A stretch of DNA of 64,000 nucleotides from MFD04716-140 sp963703125 (GCA_963703125.1 OY969790.1:2790001-2854000); one strand, 5' to 3'; positions 8,383 through 17,503 are shown, numbered from the stretch's first letter. Notes: generated from the letters alone by a model not told the origin. Program-made: numbers and translations.

Positions 8383-11283
8383 ATGCATACTATTTTTAGT
8401 AAAAAACGCTCACTTTTACCACCGACCACCATTATTTTATTATTTATTGCAATAATTGGTTGTAGAACCAAAGAAAAAAGTGAAATTTCTGAAGTACCTG
8501 AATTAAGGGATACCACAATAATAGCCAGGGATTATTCCCTTGAAGCGACCATGCTGGGGTATTTTGCCCAAGATGGCACTAGGAATCCCACTTTAAAAGC
8601 CAACAAAGGAGACCGTGTCCGAATCACGATTACCAACGGCGAGGTAATGACCCACGATATTTCCATGGAAAAACTTGGAATAAAAAGTGGGACACTGCTT
8701 GAAAAAGGTTCAGCTACGAGCATTACGTTCACGGCAATTTCCGATGACATATATTTTTGTACGGTTCCAGGCCATCGAGCTGCAGGTATGGTTGGTAATT
8801 TTGAAATTGTGGAAGGTGCAATTTTGACCCCAACTATTGTGGGAATTGTACCGACAAAAGACGGTAAACCACTGAATTTAGGTTTTGAAAGGGGCAATTT
8901 GAGTGATTGGAAAGCCTCTGGGGAAGCTTTCAAAAATGCATTGTTCACGGGCACTTCTTCGGCGTATGAGACAGACGCAAAAATCGGATTCGACGGCGAT
9001 TATTTTTTGAGCAGCGGAGGTACCACCAACTATAAATTGAAGGGAAATTTAACTTCCGTTCCTTTTGAAGTAACACATCCTTTCGCTTCTTTTCGTATTT
9101 CAGGGGGCGCCCTGGCCGATACACGAGTAGAAATTGTATCCAACGATACCCAGGAAATAATTTTTAAATCTTCGGGCCAAGGTCGTACAACCCTACAACC
9201 CTTGGTGGTAGCACTAAAGGATTATCTGAACAAGGATATTTTCATTAGAATAGTTGACAATGAAACAGGTACTTCGCCCATCCCTTATATCGGGGATGAT
9301 AAAATGGCACATATAAGTTTTGATGATTTTCGTTTTTACCCAAGTCGGCCTAATTTCTCAAATGAGCTGAATCAAAAAGATATTATTGTTTTGCCCCCAT
9401 TAGACCCGATACTTCATTCCGGTTTGTCCGGCAAAGAGGCTGCCAAGGTTATGACATTGCCCAAGGATTTTAAAATTACCCTTGCCGCTTCAGAACCTGA
9501 AGTCGTTCGGCCTATAAGCTTTACCCTAGATTCGCGAGGAAGGCTTTGGGTAGTTGAGGGGCATACCTACCCAGTTCCGGCAGAGGAAGGGAAAGGGAAA
9601 GATCGTATTCTCATTTTTGAAGATACAAATGGTGATGGGACGCTCGACAAAAGAAAGGTGTTTACGGAAGGTTTAAATCTGGTAAGCGGTATTGAAGTGG
9701 GTATGGGCGGTGTATGGCTTGGTGCCGCGCCCTATCTTCTTTTCATACCTTTGGATGCTGAAAAGGACAAACCAGCTGGGCCACCGCAAATTTTACTTGA
9801 CGGTTGGGGGCTCGATGACACGCATGAGGTGCTCAATAGTTTGCGATGGGGGCCTGATGGATGGCTTTACGGGGTTCATGGCGTGTTCACGCATTCAAAT
9901 GTAGGTAAGCCCGGTTCCACGGATAAAGATCGGACAAAACTTAATGCCGCAGTGTGGCGATATCATCCGACTAGGCATGAATTTGAAGTGTTTTCAGAAG
10001 GCACCAGTAATCCATGGGGAATTGATTTCAATGATTATGGGCATCCATTCATCACCGTATGTGTAATTCCTCACATGTATCATATTATTCAGGGGGCAAG
10101 ATATCAGCGACAGGGAGGTGAGCATTTCAACCCCTATACGTATGATGATATCAAAACTATCGGGGATCATGTACACTACTTAGGGGACCGTGGACCGCAT
10201 GCAGGAAATTTTCGTTCCGCTGCAGCGGGTGGCGGTCATGCCCATGCCGGTGCAATGATATATTTGGGGGGCGATACATGGCCCCAAGAATACCATAATA
10301 CCATATTCATGAACAATATCAACGGCTCAAGGCTCAACAATGATAAACTAACAAGGTCCGGTTCTGGTTATATAGCTTCCCATAACGATGATTTTTTGAT
10401 CATGAACGATTCTTGGTCGCAATGGTTGAATTTTAAATATGACCCAAGTGGATCCGTTTTCGCAATAGATTGGTATGATCAGAATCAATGTCACAGTCCC
10501 AATCCCGATGTACATGACAAGACTTTGGGTCGCATTTTTAAAATCACCCACAAAGATGATATGTGGGTCAAAGTAGATCTTTCAAAGGCATCGGACATGG
10601 AACTGGTCAATTATCAATTGCATGCGAACGAATGGTATGTGCGAACGGCAAGGACCATCTTGCAGGAACGTGGACCCAATCCAGAAGTACATAAGGCTTT
10701 GAAAAAAATATTGACAGAGAATCCTGATGTAACTCGAAAATTAAGGGCTTTGTGGACACTTCATGTGACCAACGGACTTTCAGAAAATGACCTAAATAAA
10801 TTACTGGGAGACCCGAATGAGTATATTCGAGCGTGGGCTATCCAATTGGTATGTGAGAATAAAAAAGTTACACCAGAGACTTTGAAGCAATTCGAAGCAA
10901 TGGCGAAAACAGATGCATCTTCTATGGTCAGATTGTATTTGGTATCGGGCCTACATCGCTTAAAGCCTGAGCAAAAATGGAATGTACTGGAAACCCTGAC
11001 ACGGAAATCAGAGGATGTGGTAGACCATAATTTGCCATTGATGTTATGGTATGCTTTGGAACCTCTTGTGGAAATAGACCCAGAACGGGCCCTTAAGGTG
11101 GCAGAAAAAGCCAAAACACCTCGGTTGTTGGAATATACCATTCAGAGGATAGGTGCAATCAATTCAAACACATCTAAAAAAGTACTGGAAACCTTAAAGG
11201 AAAGATTGCGCAAGGTGAATTCAAAAGAAAGTCTGTACTTTCAGATTAAAATTGATTCGGTTCTAGCAAAAAAGCCCATATAA
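8383..11283 (+). CDS. Cupredoxin plus PVC-type dehydrogenase beta-propeller lipoprotein
   Basis: A 966-residue lipoprotein (lipobox AIIGC, Cys27). Residues 50-145 form an azurin/plastocyanin-type copper domain with all four type 1 ligands: His91 (THDIS), Cys126 and His131 (FCTVPGHR) and Met136. Residues 150-325 are a beta-rich carbohydrate-binding-like region (GFERGNLSDW). From about 360 to 740 there is a propeller of the 'membrane-bound dehydrogenase' type (ASEPEVVRPISFTLDSRGRLWVVEGHTYP, RWGPDGWLYGVHG), followed by HEAT-like helices to the end. No CxxCH haem site exists, so the copper domain may be the electron acceptor. The reaction is unknown. Confidence 0.85.
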   Translation: MHTIFSKKRSLLPPTTIILLFIAIIGCRTKEKSEISEVPELRDTTIIARDYSLEATMLGYFAQDGTRNPTLKANKGDRVRITITNGEVMTHDISMEKLGIKSGTLLEKGSATSITFTAISDDIYFCTVPGHRAAGMVGNFEIVEGAILTPTIVGIVPTKDGKPLNLGFERGNLSDWKASGEAFKNALFTGTSSAYETDAKIGFDGDYFLSSGGTTNYKLKGNLTSVPFEVTHPFASFRISGGALADTRVEIVSNDTQEIIFKSSGQGRTTLQPLVVALKDYLNKDIFIRIVDNETGTSPIPYIGDDKMAHISFDDFRFYPSRPNFSNELNQKDIIVLPPLDPILHSGLSGKEAAKVMTLPKDFKITLAASEPEVVRPISFTLDSRGRLWVVEGHTYPVPAEEGKGKDRILIFEDTNGDGTLDKRKVFTEGLNLVSGIEVGMGGVWLGAAPYLLFIPLDAEKDKPAGPPQILLDGWGLDDTHEVLNSLRWGPDGWLYGVHGVFTHSNVGKPGSTDKDRTKLNAAVWRYHPTRHEFEVFSEGTSNPWGIDFNDYGHPFITVCVIPHMYHIIQGARYQRQGGEHFNPYTYDDIKTIGDHVHYLGDRGPHAGNFRSAAAGGGHAHAGAMIYLGGDTWPQEYHNTIFMNNINGSRLNNDKLTRSGSGYIASHNDDFLIMNDSWSQWLNFKYDPSGSVFAIDWYDQNQCHSPNPDVHDKTLGRIFKITHKDDMWVKVDLSKASDMELVNYQLHANEWYVRTARTILQERGPNPEVHKALKKILTENPDVTRKLRALWTLHVTNGLSENDLNKLLGDPNEYIRAWAIQLVCENKKVTPETLKQFEAMAKTDASSMVRLYLVSGLHRLKPEQKWNVLETLTRKSEDVVDHNLPLMLWYALEPLVEIDPERALKVAEKAKTPRLLEYTIQRIGAINSNTSKKVLETLKERLRKVNSKESLYFQIKIDSVLAKKPI

Positions 11284-11303
11284 GAAATTAATTAGATCAT
11301 AGT

Positions 11304-12488
11304 ATGAAAAATAGAATTCAAAGTAATTACACATCGGTTCTTTGTGGGTTTTTTATGGCGGTCTTCTCCATACCAGTTTGCATAGGGCAAACTTCAACAT
11401 CCAAGGATTTTAAGAAAACAATACTTTCACGGGAATTTCTGTCGGAAGGAGTTGCGGTTGCAGATTTGAACAAGGATGGCGAGTTGGACATTGTAGCTGG
11501 ATATTATTGGTTTGAAGCCCCTCACTGGAAAAGGCATGAGATGGCACCATCCAGAGTTTTTGACCCGCGTAAGGAATATTGTGAATCTTTTCTGAATCTA
11601 GGTATGGACGTAAATTTAGACGGATGGGATGACGTAATCATTATAGATTATCCAGGAAAACCGGGTTTTTGGTTTGAGAATCCAAAAGGTAAACCAGGCA
11701 CATGGAAAAAACATTTTATAGCTGAATCAATGGGAATAGCCAATGAATCTCCGGGTTTCATTGACATTGATGGAGATGGCAGAGTTGATATTTTATGTGG
11801 GGATGTTGATAAAAAACAAATTGTTTGGCTGCAGGCACCTTTAAAGCCTGGGGATACTGAATGGAAGCGATTTGCGCTCAGTGCCGAAAATGTGCCCGGA
11901 ACCGAACGGTTCTCCCATGGAATAGGTTATGGTGATGTAAATCAAGATGGTTTTCATGATGTTGTTATTGCCGATGGTTGGTTTGAAGGAAAGGCGGATA
12001 TGGCCTCTGGTGATTGGACTTTTCACGCTGTTAAAATAAGTGAGCCATGTTCGCATATGCATGTTTTGGATGTAAATAACGATGGTAGAAATGATGTTGT
12101 AAGTGCCTCGGCACATAAATTAGGGGTTTGGTGGCTCGAGCAGTTGGCGGACAAAGATTTTAAAACAAATCTCATAAGTGAAACAACCGCACAAACGCAC
12201 TCATCGATCATGGCCGATTTGAACGGAGATGGCCGGGATGAATATATTACCGGGAAGCGATTCTTGGCCCACAACGGAAATGATGAGGGCGATGAGGATA
12301 CACCCTATTTATTTTGGATTGAATTCACTCCAGAAGTTGCGCCCTATTTTAAAGAACACTTGATTGATAATGATTCAGGGGCCGGGCTGAATATAGCCAT
12401 AGCGGATATGAACAAAGATGGTCAAATGGATATCGTCATCGCAAGTAAAAACGGGGTTTTTCTCTTTGAAAACAAAATACAGAATTAG
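11304..12488 (+). CDS. Exported FG-GAP/VCBS repeat protein
   Basis: A 394-residue protein with a signal peptide (to about residue 30, FSIPVCIGQ) and seven Ca-binding-type repeats of the form DxNxDGxxD: DLNKDGELD, DVNLDGWDD, DIDGDGRVD, DVNQDGFHD, DVNNDGRND, DLNGDGRDE and DMNKDGQMD, spaced to build a seven-bladed propeller. Such proteins are periplasmic or surface-located and often bind polysaccharide. It follows the cupredoxin gene by 20 bases and closes that operon. Confidence 0.88.
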   Translation: MKNRIQSNYTSVLCGFFMAVFSIPVCIGQTSTSKDFKKTILSREFLSEGVAVADLNKDGELDIVAGYYWFEAPHWKRHEMAPSRVFDPRKEYCESFLNLGMDVNLDGWDDVIIIDYPGKPGFWFENPKGKPGTWKKHFIAESMGIANESPGFIDIDGDGRVDILCGDVDKKQIVWLQAPLKPGDTEWKRFALSAENVPGTERFSHGIGYGDVNQDGFHDVVIADGWFEGKADMASGDWTFHAVKISEPCSHMHVLDVNNDGRNDVVSASAHKLGVWWLEQLADKDFKTNLISETTAQTHSSIMADLNGDGRDEYITGKRFLAHNGNDEGDEDTPYLFWIEFTPEVAPYFKEHLIDNDSGAGLNIAIADMNKDGQMDIVIASKNGVFLFENKIQN

Positions 12489-12602
12489 TGATAGTTTGAA
12501 TAGTGTAATTCACTAATTGGCGTAAGTTCGGCAGGAGAATTAATTTTCCTAAATCTCTCTTTTCTTTCCACACAATTTTTGCCAAATGTTAATTTTTTAA
12601 AC

Positions 12603-12614
12603 TTATTTAGATTT
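12603..12614 (+). promoter_or_regulatory. 12-mer TTATTTAGATTT, left half of inverted repeat at the porin promoter
   Basis: A 12-base element perfectly inverted at 12686-12697 (AAATCTAAATAA), 71 bases downstream. The two copies flank the putative porin promoter. The same 12-mer recurs at 13959-13970 and 60996-61007. Confidence 0.45.
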
Positions 12615-12627
12615 AATACAAATAATA

Positions 12628-12658
12628 TTTGTCCAAATCGATTTTGATAGTAATTTAG
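12628..12658 (+). promoter_or_regulatory. Putative porin promoter (-33 TTTG, -7 TAATTTAG)
   Basis: TTTG at 12628-12631 and TAATTTAG at 12651-12658 with a 19-base spacer. The -7 box differs from TAnnTTTG at one position. It lies between the two inverted copies of the 12-mer. Confidence 0.4.
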
Positions 12659-12685
12659 CGCTCGCATTTTATTACTATTTAAAAG

Positions 12686-12697
12686 AAATCTAAATAA
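12686..12697 (-). promoter_or_regulatory. 12-mer AAATCTAAATAA, right half of inverted repeat
   Basis: Exact reverse complement of 12603-12614. It lies in the porin leader, 14 bases before the start codon. Confidence 0.45.
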
Positions 12698-12711
12698 AAT
12701 TAACCATATCT

Positions 12712-13890
12712 ATGACACGAGTTATTACTGCTTGCACATTGCTACTATCTACTTTTATTTGGTCACAAACTCAAACGGATTCTATTATGCTTGACCCTCA
12801 AAAGCAGTTGAATTCTGCTCAGAGAATATTATCGGGCAATTTTGGCTCAGCTGTTACTGTAGGTGCCTATGGTGAACTTCTTTATAATCAGCCAGAAGGA
12901 GATAATGGTGAGATTGATGTGCAGCGACTGGTATTATTGCTAGGATACCGATTTACCGATCAAGTACAATTCTTTACCGAAATAGAGTTTGAACATGTTG
13001 AGGAAGTTTACGTAGAGCAAGCTTTTGTAAACTATAATGTGGTAAATAATGTAAACCTTAGAGGAGGTTTAATGTTGGTGCCCATGGGGATTGTTAATGA
13101 GTACCACGAACCAACTACTTTTAATGGAGTAGAACGACCGGAGATGGATAATGTTATTGTCCCTACAACATGGAGAGAATTGGGTATTGGTGTTAGCGGT
13201 AGGTTTAACGACATATCATTGGGTTATCAGGCGTATGTTTTCAACGGATTTAAATCCACAACTTCTGATGGTGAAGGTGGTATTTCCGGAGTGCTAAGGG
13301 GATCGGATGGACTACGCGGTGGAAGGCAGAAAGGTATAAAATCAACCGTTGATAGTCCAACTTTATCGGCAAAGCTTGATTATTATGGAGTTCCTGGACT
13401 TAGACTGGGACTATCGGGGTATTTTGGAAAGACTCAAGCTGAGGATGATGTTGAGGAAATTGATGGTGCCAATGTAGGTACTTCAATGGTTGGATTGGAT
13501 GCCCGGTATGCGCACCAAAAATTTACCGCTAGAGGCCAGTTCATTTATGCCTCGCTTTCTGATACTGAATTATACAATGCCACTACAGGGCGTGATTTAG
13601 GAAGTTCATTACAAGGGTTTTATATTGAGGGAGGATATAACCTTTTACCAATCTTAAATAAGCAAAAACTGTTTGGCTTTGTCCGTTTTGAGAAGTATGA
13701 TACGCATGCGAATACAGCTGGAGGCCTACAAAAAAATGATGCGTATGAACGCACAGATGTCACCACCGGACTGTCATACCATATAGCTTCGGGAGTGGTT
13801 TTAAAAGGGGATTATCAATTTAGAAGCAATGCACTGGAAGGTTCAGACGTGAAAGATCGATTAAATTTTGGAATAGGAGTCTGGTTCTAA
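12712..13890 (+). CDS. Outer-membrane porin, OprO/OprP-like
   Basis: A 392-residue protein with a signal peptide (residues 1-19) and a C-terminal aromatic outer-membrane signature (FGIGVWF). The body alternates polar and hydrophobic residues as in beta-barrels, for example VQFFTEIEFEHVEEVYVEQAFVNY and NLRGGLMLVPMGIVNEYHEPTTF, typical of phosphate-selective-porin-like barrels in Bacteroidota. It lies just upstream of the FMN-binding gene and shares the 12-mer operator candidate with it, suggesting that it carries a substrate linked to that redox protein. The substrate is not visible. Confidence 0.82.
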   Translation: MTRVITACTLLLSTFIWSQTQTDSIMLDPQKQLNSAQRILSGNFGSAVTVGAYGELLYNQPEGDNGEIDVQRLVLLLGYRFTDQVQFFTEIEFEHVEEVYVEQAFVNYNVVNNVNLRGGLMLVPMGIVNEYHEPTTFNGVERPEMDNVIVPTTWRELGIGVSGRFNDISLGYQAYVFNGFKSTTSDGEGGISGVLRGSDGLRGGRQKGIKSTVDSPTLSAKLDYYGVPGLRLGLSGYFGKTQAEDDVEEIDGANVGTSMVGLDARYAHQKFTARGQFIYASLSDTELYNATTGRDLGSSLQGFYIEGGYNLLPILNKQKLFGFVRFEKYDTHANTAGGLQKNDAYERTDVTTGLSYHIASGVVLKGDYQFRSNALEGSDVKDRLNFGIGVWF

Positions 13891-13952
13891 GCGAGCGGTT
13901 CGTGATTCTAACTATATTTTCTTGCTAATAACTACTTAACACCATCTTTATT

Positions 13953-13970
13953 GAGATTAAATCTAAATAA
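13953..13970. promoter_or_regulatory. Imperfect palindrome containing the 12-mer, at the FMN-binding gene promoter
   Basis: GAGATTAAATCTAAATAA: the arms AGAT/ATCT face each other and the right part is the 12-mer AAATCTAAATAA (13959-13970). It abuts the -7 box at 13972, so a bound protein would block RNA polymerase. Confidence 0.45.
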
Positions 13971-13971
13971 T

Positions 13972-13979
13972 TATCTTTG
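13972..13979 (+). promoter_or_regulatory. -7 promoter box of the FMN-binding gene
   Basis: TATCTTTG, a full match to TAnnTTTG, only 4 bases before the ATG at 13984, so the transcript would be leaderless or nearly so. Confidence 0.5.
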
Positions 13980-13983
13980 CCTT

Positions 13984-14523
13984 ATGCATTTTAAAAATTC
14001 GACTACGGCTTTTATCCTATCAAGTGCTCTGTTACTGTTTGGGTTTGGGATTCCCAAGAATCTTTACAAGAAAATTAATAAGGAAGTGGAGGCCGTTTTT
14101 GATGTTGCGAGCGTATCGTATAATACAATAGACGTTTCGGACGAATTGAATAAAAGACTTCCTACTCCAATAACGGAAAACAATTTTTATAAGGTTTCAA
14201 GTAATAAAGACTTTCTAGGTTATGTTTTTACAGATCAGGCACCGAGCAAGACTGCTAAATTTGATTATCTGGTAGTTTTTAATTCCAATTTAGAGGTAAT
14301 AAGTTCCAAGGTATTGCTATATCGGGAGGAATATGGAGGAGAAATTGGCAGTAAGCGATGGTTGAAACAGTTTTTAGGTAAAACCGGAAAGGATCGTGTT
14401 GATTCTGACTCGAATATAGACGGAATTTCCGGCGCCACGATTTCAGTTCGTTCTATGACAAGTGCAATTGACAATCTTCTACAAACCATAGGTTTGCTTC
14501 AAGATAATAAGGTATTACCGTGA
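13984..14523 (+). CDS. Exported FMN-binding domain protein (covalent flavin site)
   Basis: A 179-residue protein with a signal peptide or anchor (residues 8-22) and an FMN_bind domain ending in DGISGATISVRSM. The SGAT motif (149-152) is the site where the flavin transferase ApbE attaches FMN to the threonine (Thr152). YREEYGGEIGSKRWLKQFLGK before it is typical of the fold. The product should be a flavinylated redox carrier outside the cytoplasm. The ATG at 13984 is preferred because the longer frame (13951) would run through the promoter. The TGA stop overlaps the next gene's GTG start. Confidence 0.88.
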   Translation: MHFKNSTTAFILSSALLLFGFGIPKNLYKKINKEVEAVFDVASVSYNTIDVSDELNKRLPTPITENNFYKVSSNKDFLGYVFTDQAPSKTAKFDYLVVFNSNLEVISSKVLLYREEYGGEIGSKRWLKQFLGKTGKDRVDSDSNIDGISGATISVRSMTSAIDNLLQTIGLLQDNKVLP

Positions 14524-15020
14524 GCTATAACGGACTGATAACTTCATTTCCAAAGGAAGTCAAAATCTTTATAGCTGCTTTTGTCATCGTTCTTTCCGTA
14601 GGCTTTTATACGGGTTTATTATTTGTTAATGAAACCAGTACAACCAATCCGAACGGTATTGAAGAAAACTATTTGGGAAATGAGGAAGATGGGGATGCCG
14701 AGGTAATGAAATTCAAAAAAGGGGATAGGGAGATGTTGACCATCGTTCACACCCACATTCTCTCAATGTCACTTATTTTTTTTCTGTTGGGAGGGTTGGT
14801 TTGGATTACAGAACTTCCTAAAAAGCTGAAATTGTTCTTAACAGTAGAACCTTTTCTTTCGGTATTACTGACCTTTGGAGGCATTTATTTAATGTGGACG
14901 GGAATACTTTGGATGAAATATATTGTCATTATTTCAGGCATTTTAATGACAGCAACTTTCACTATTTCATCCATTCTTGTGTTCATGCAATTGTTCAAAA
15001 GGCCAGTTTCTCAATTATGA
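14520..15020 (+). CDS. Four-helix membrane protein coupled to the FMN-binding protein
   Basis: A 166-residue inner-membrane protein, not assigned to a named family. Helices run at about 15-38, 78-98, 107-128 and 132-155. Between helices 1 and 2 is a loop of about 40 residues rich in acidic residues (NEEDGDAEVMKFKKGD). The conserved-looking THILSMSLIFFLLGG at the start of helix 2 has a buried histidine that could bind haem or quinone. The GTG start overlaps the previous stop (GTGA), which points to translational coupling, so it is probably the membrane partner of the flavoprotein. Confidence 0.7.
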   Translation: MSYNGLITSFPKEVKIFIAAFVIVLSVGFYTGLLFVNETSTTNPNGIEENYLGNEEDGDAEVMKFKKGDREMLTIVHTHILSMSLIFFLLGGLVWITELPKKLKLFLTVEPFLSVLLTFGGIYLMWTGILWMKYIVIISGILMTATFTISSILVFMQLFKRPVSQL

Positions 15021-15041
15021 TTTTTTACCGATAAAAATCAC

Positions 15042-15049
15042 TATATTTG
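15042..15049 (+). promoter_or_regulatory. -7 promoter box of guaB
   Basis: TATATTTG, a full match to TAnnTTTG, 23 bases before the guaB ATG. Confidence 0.55.
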
Positions 15050-15072
15050 CACGCAATTAATCCTTAATTGCC

Positions 15073-16545
15073 ATGGAAGCCCACCTAAATAAAATTCTCG
15101 GAGAAGGTCTCACATATGATGACGTACTTCTTGTACCGGCCTATTCCGAAGTATTACCGAGAGAAGTAAATATTCAGACCCAATTCACCCGTAATATTAC
15201 AATCAATGTTCCCATTGTCTCAGCCGCAATGGATACAGTTACCGAATCCCGAATGGCTATAGCCATCGCCCAAGAAGGTGGTATCGGCGTATTGCATAAG
15301 AATATGACAATTGAGCAGCAAGCTCTGAAAGTTCGTAAGGTTAAGCGGGCCGAAAGTGGTATGATACTGGATCCTGTGACACTTACTGCGAATGCCCTGG
15401 TAAAAGATGCAAAGGCAAATATGATGGAGTTCAGCATTGGCGGAATACCCATAGTTGATGCCACTGGCAAATTAATAGGCATTGTTACGAACCGTGACTT
15501 GCGTTTTGAAAAGAATAATGAACGCCCCCTTTCGGAAGTCATGACCTCTGAGAATTTAGTGACCGCAAGAGAAGGTACCTCTTTAGAACAAGCAGAAGAT
15601 ATTCTTCAAGTAAATAAAATTGAAAAACTTCCCGTTGTAGATAAGGATTATAAATTGGTGGGTCTTATCACATTTAGGGACATCACAAAATTGACTCAAA
15701 AACCCATTGCCAATAAGGACCAATATGGAAGACTTCGTGTCGCGGCCGCAATTGGGGTCACTGCAGATGCCGTTCAGAGGGCAGAAGCTTTGGTGAATGC
15801 AGGTGTTGATGCAGTTGTTATTGATACGGCGCACGGACATACCAAAGGTGTGGTAGCAGTTTTGAAAGAGGTGAAAAAGAAATTCCCGGGGTTGGAGGTA
15901 ATTGTAGGTAATATAGCCACTGGGGAGGCAGCAAGATATTTGGTAAAAGCTGGTGCAGATGCAGTAAAGGTCGGAATTGGACCGGGTTCAATCTGTACGA
16001 CAAGAGTGGTTGCTGGTGTTGGGTTCCCTCAATTTTCAGCGGTTCTAGAGGTTGCAGCAGCCATAAAGGGAAGTGGAGTACCCGTAATCGCAGATGGCGG
16101 TATTCGTTATACAGGTGACATTCCAAAGGCTATAGCGGCCGGTGCGGATACTGTAATGTTGGGTTCTTTATTGGCCGGGACAAAAGAATCACCGGGGGAA
16201 ACCATTATTTATGAAGGTAGAAAATTCAAATCCTATCGTGGAATGGGATCGGTCGAAGCCATGAAGCAAGGATCCAAGGATCGGTACTTTCAAGATGTGG
16301 AAGACGATATAAAAAAACTGGTGCCCGAAGGTATCGTGGGTCGTGTTCCTTACAAAGGGGAACTTTTCGAAAGTATACATCAATTTATCGGAGGCCTAAA
16401 AGCAGGTATGGGGTACTGCGGAGCTAAAGATATTGCAACTTTACAAGAAACGGGGAGGTTCGTGAAAATTACGGCAAGTGGTATCAATGAAAGCCATCCG
16501 CATGATGTGACTATTACCGCTGAATCGCCCAATTATAGTAGATAA
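15073..16545 (+). CDS. guaB: IMP dehydrogenase
   Basis: A 490-residue enzyme that oxidises IMP to XMP with NAD+, the committed step to GMP. The (beta/alpha)8 barrel is interrupted by two CBS domains (about 95-210: ITVMxxx-type repeats, GIVTNRDLRF and GLITFRDITK). The catalytic cysteine loop is GPGSICTTRVV (near residue 305), followed by ADGGIRYTGD and the flap region YRGMGSVEAMKQGS. It has its own promoter box. guaA, the next enzyme of the path, lies 39 kb downstream. Confidence 0.97.
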   Translation: MEAHLNKILGEGLTYDDVLLVPAYSEVLPREVNIQTQFTRNITINVPIVSAAMDTVTESRMAIAIAQEGGIGVLHKNMTIEQQALKVRKVKRAESGMILDPVTLTANALVKDAKANMMEFSIGGIPIVDATGKLIGIVTNRDLRFEKNNERPLSEVMTSENLVTAREGTSLEQAEDILQVNKIEKLPVVDKDYKLVGLITFRDITKLTQKPIANKDQYGRLRVAAAIGVTADAVQRAEALVNAGVDAVVIDTAHGHTKGVVAVLKEVKKKFPGLEVIVGNIATGEAARYLVKAGADAVKVGIGPGSICTTRVVAGVGFPQFSAVLEVAAAIKGSGVPVIADGGIRYTGDIPKAIAAGADTVMLGSLLAGTKESPGETIIYEGRKFKSYRGMGSVEAMKQGSKDRYFQDVEDDIKKLVPEGIVGRVPYKGELFESIHQFIGGLKAGMGYCGAKDIATLQETGRFVKITASGINESHPHDVTITAESPNYSR

Positions 16546-16560
16546 TCTCAAAATAAAATC

Positions 16561-16767
16561 ATGCCCAGTAAACCTGAAGCAAGGGAAAGAATTATCAAAG
16601 GAAACAAACTGGAGTGTGTTATTTGCAAAAATGACAAATTTTGGGAGCGTGAAACTTTGATGAACACCAAGGGAATGACATTCCTAAAGCTCGATTGGGC
16701 CAATAAAGCGGCTCAAAATTACATTTGTGATAATTGTGGCTATGTACATTGGTTTTTAAACCAATAG
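16561..16767 (+). CDS. Small zinc-ribbon protein
   Basis: A 68-residue protein with two CxxC pairs (CVICKND at 19-25 and CDNCGYVHW near the C-terminus) spaced as in a zinc ribbon. The basic N-terminus (KPEARERIIKGNK) would suit nucleic acid or protein binding. It starts 15 bases after the guaB stop and is probably read from the same transcript. Function is unknown; similar short zinc-ribbon proteins occur in Flavobacteriia. Confidence 0.75.
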   Translation: MPSKPEARERIIKGNKLECVICKNDKFWERETLMNTKGMTFLKLDWANKAAQNYICDNCGYVHWFLNQ

Positions 16768-16832
16768 TCGAACTCCCATAATTCGCAAAAAAAATCTCTT
16801 ATCGGAATTTATAATCCGAACAAAAATTAAAT

Positions 16833-17372
16833 CTATTTGCTTTTACTGGTATAGGCATTCCAATCTTTCTCTTTGTAGATATTGTCTCCGAAATATTTTG
16901 CAATGTTCAAGAAAGGTTCAGGTTTTTGGTAACCAGGAATAGGGGACAGCATATTCATTTTTTCATCAAGGAAAATGGTGGTTGGATAGCTCAAGCGACC
17001 TTGCATTAGCGCGGCTGCAAATTCATGATACCCGTTTCTGCCTTGGGCCACAAACTTATAGGTCTTTCCTTTAAATTCTATAGGGTCCTTGCCTTCACCA
17101 TCTAATTTTACCATATAGAAATTTTCACTCATATATGCCGCTACTTCAGCATTTTGGAAGGTGTCCTTGTCCATTTTCTTGCACCAACCGCACCAATCGG
17201 TATAGACATCAATGAATATTTTTTTCGGGTTTTTGTCGGTTTCCGCCAATTTGGAGGCCTCTTCAAAAGAAATCCATGTTACTTCCTGTGCATAGGATGT
17301 GAGTGTAAATAGACCAATGAACAGTATTAAAAAAGATTTGTATTTATTTGGGGTAGAAGTAGTCATATACAA
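16833..17372 (-). CDS. Exported thioredoxin-like protein
   Basis: A 179-residue protein with a signal peptide (residues 10-28, SFLILFIGLFTLTSYAQ) and a thioredoxin fold with redox site TDWCGWCKKMD and cis-proline loop SYPTTIFLDE. This is the DUF255/thioredoxin_7 type found in the Bacteroidota periplasm, where it would reduce or shuffle disulfides. An alternative start is the third codon (MTTSTP). It is convergent with the zinc-ribbon gene and follows lysA on the same strand beyond a terminator. Confidence 0.88.
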   Translation of the reverse strand: MYMTTSTPNKYKSFLILFIGLFTLTSYAQEVTWISFEEASKLAETDKNPKKIFIDVYTDWCGWCKKMDKDTFQNAEVAAYMSENFYMVKLDGEGKDPIEFKGKTYKFVAQGRNGYHEFAAALMQGRLSYPTTIFLDEKMNMLSPIPGYQKPEPFLNIAKYFGDNIYKEKDWNAYTSKSK

Positions 17373-17503
17373 CGAATTTTGAACTATAAGTCCAATTACT
17401 ATACCAAAACTAACGAAAATTGATGATTTTTATTTCAAATCTTCTTCTTTAAGCACAGTTCGAACGATTTGAAAAAAGTGTAGGCACTGAAATTTTAGTA
17501 GAA

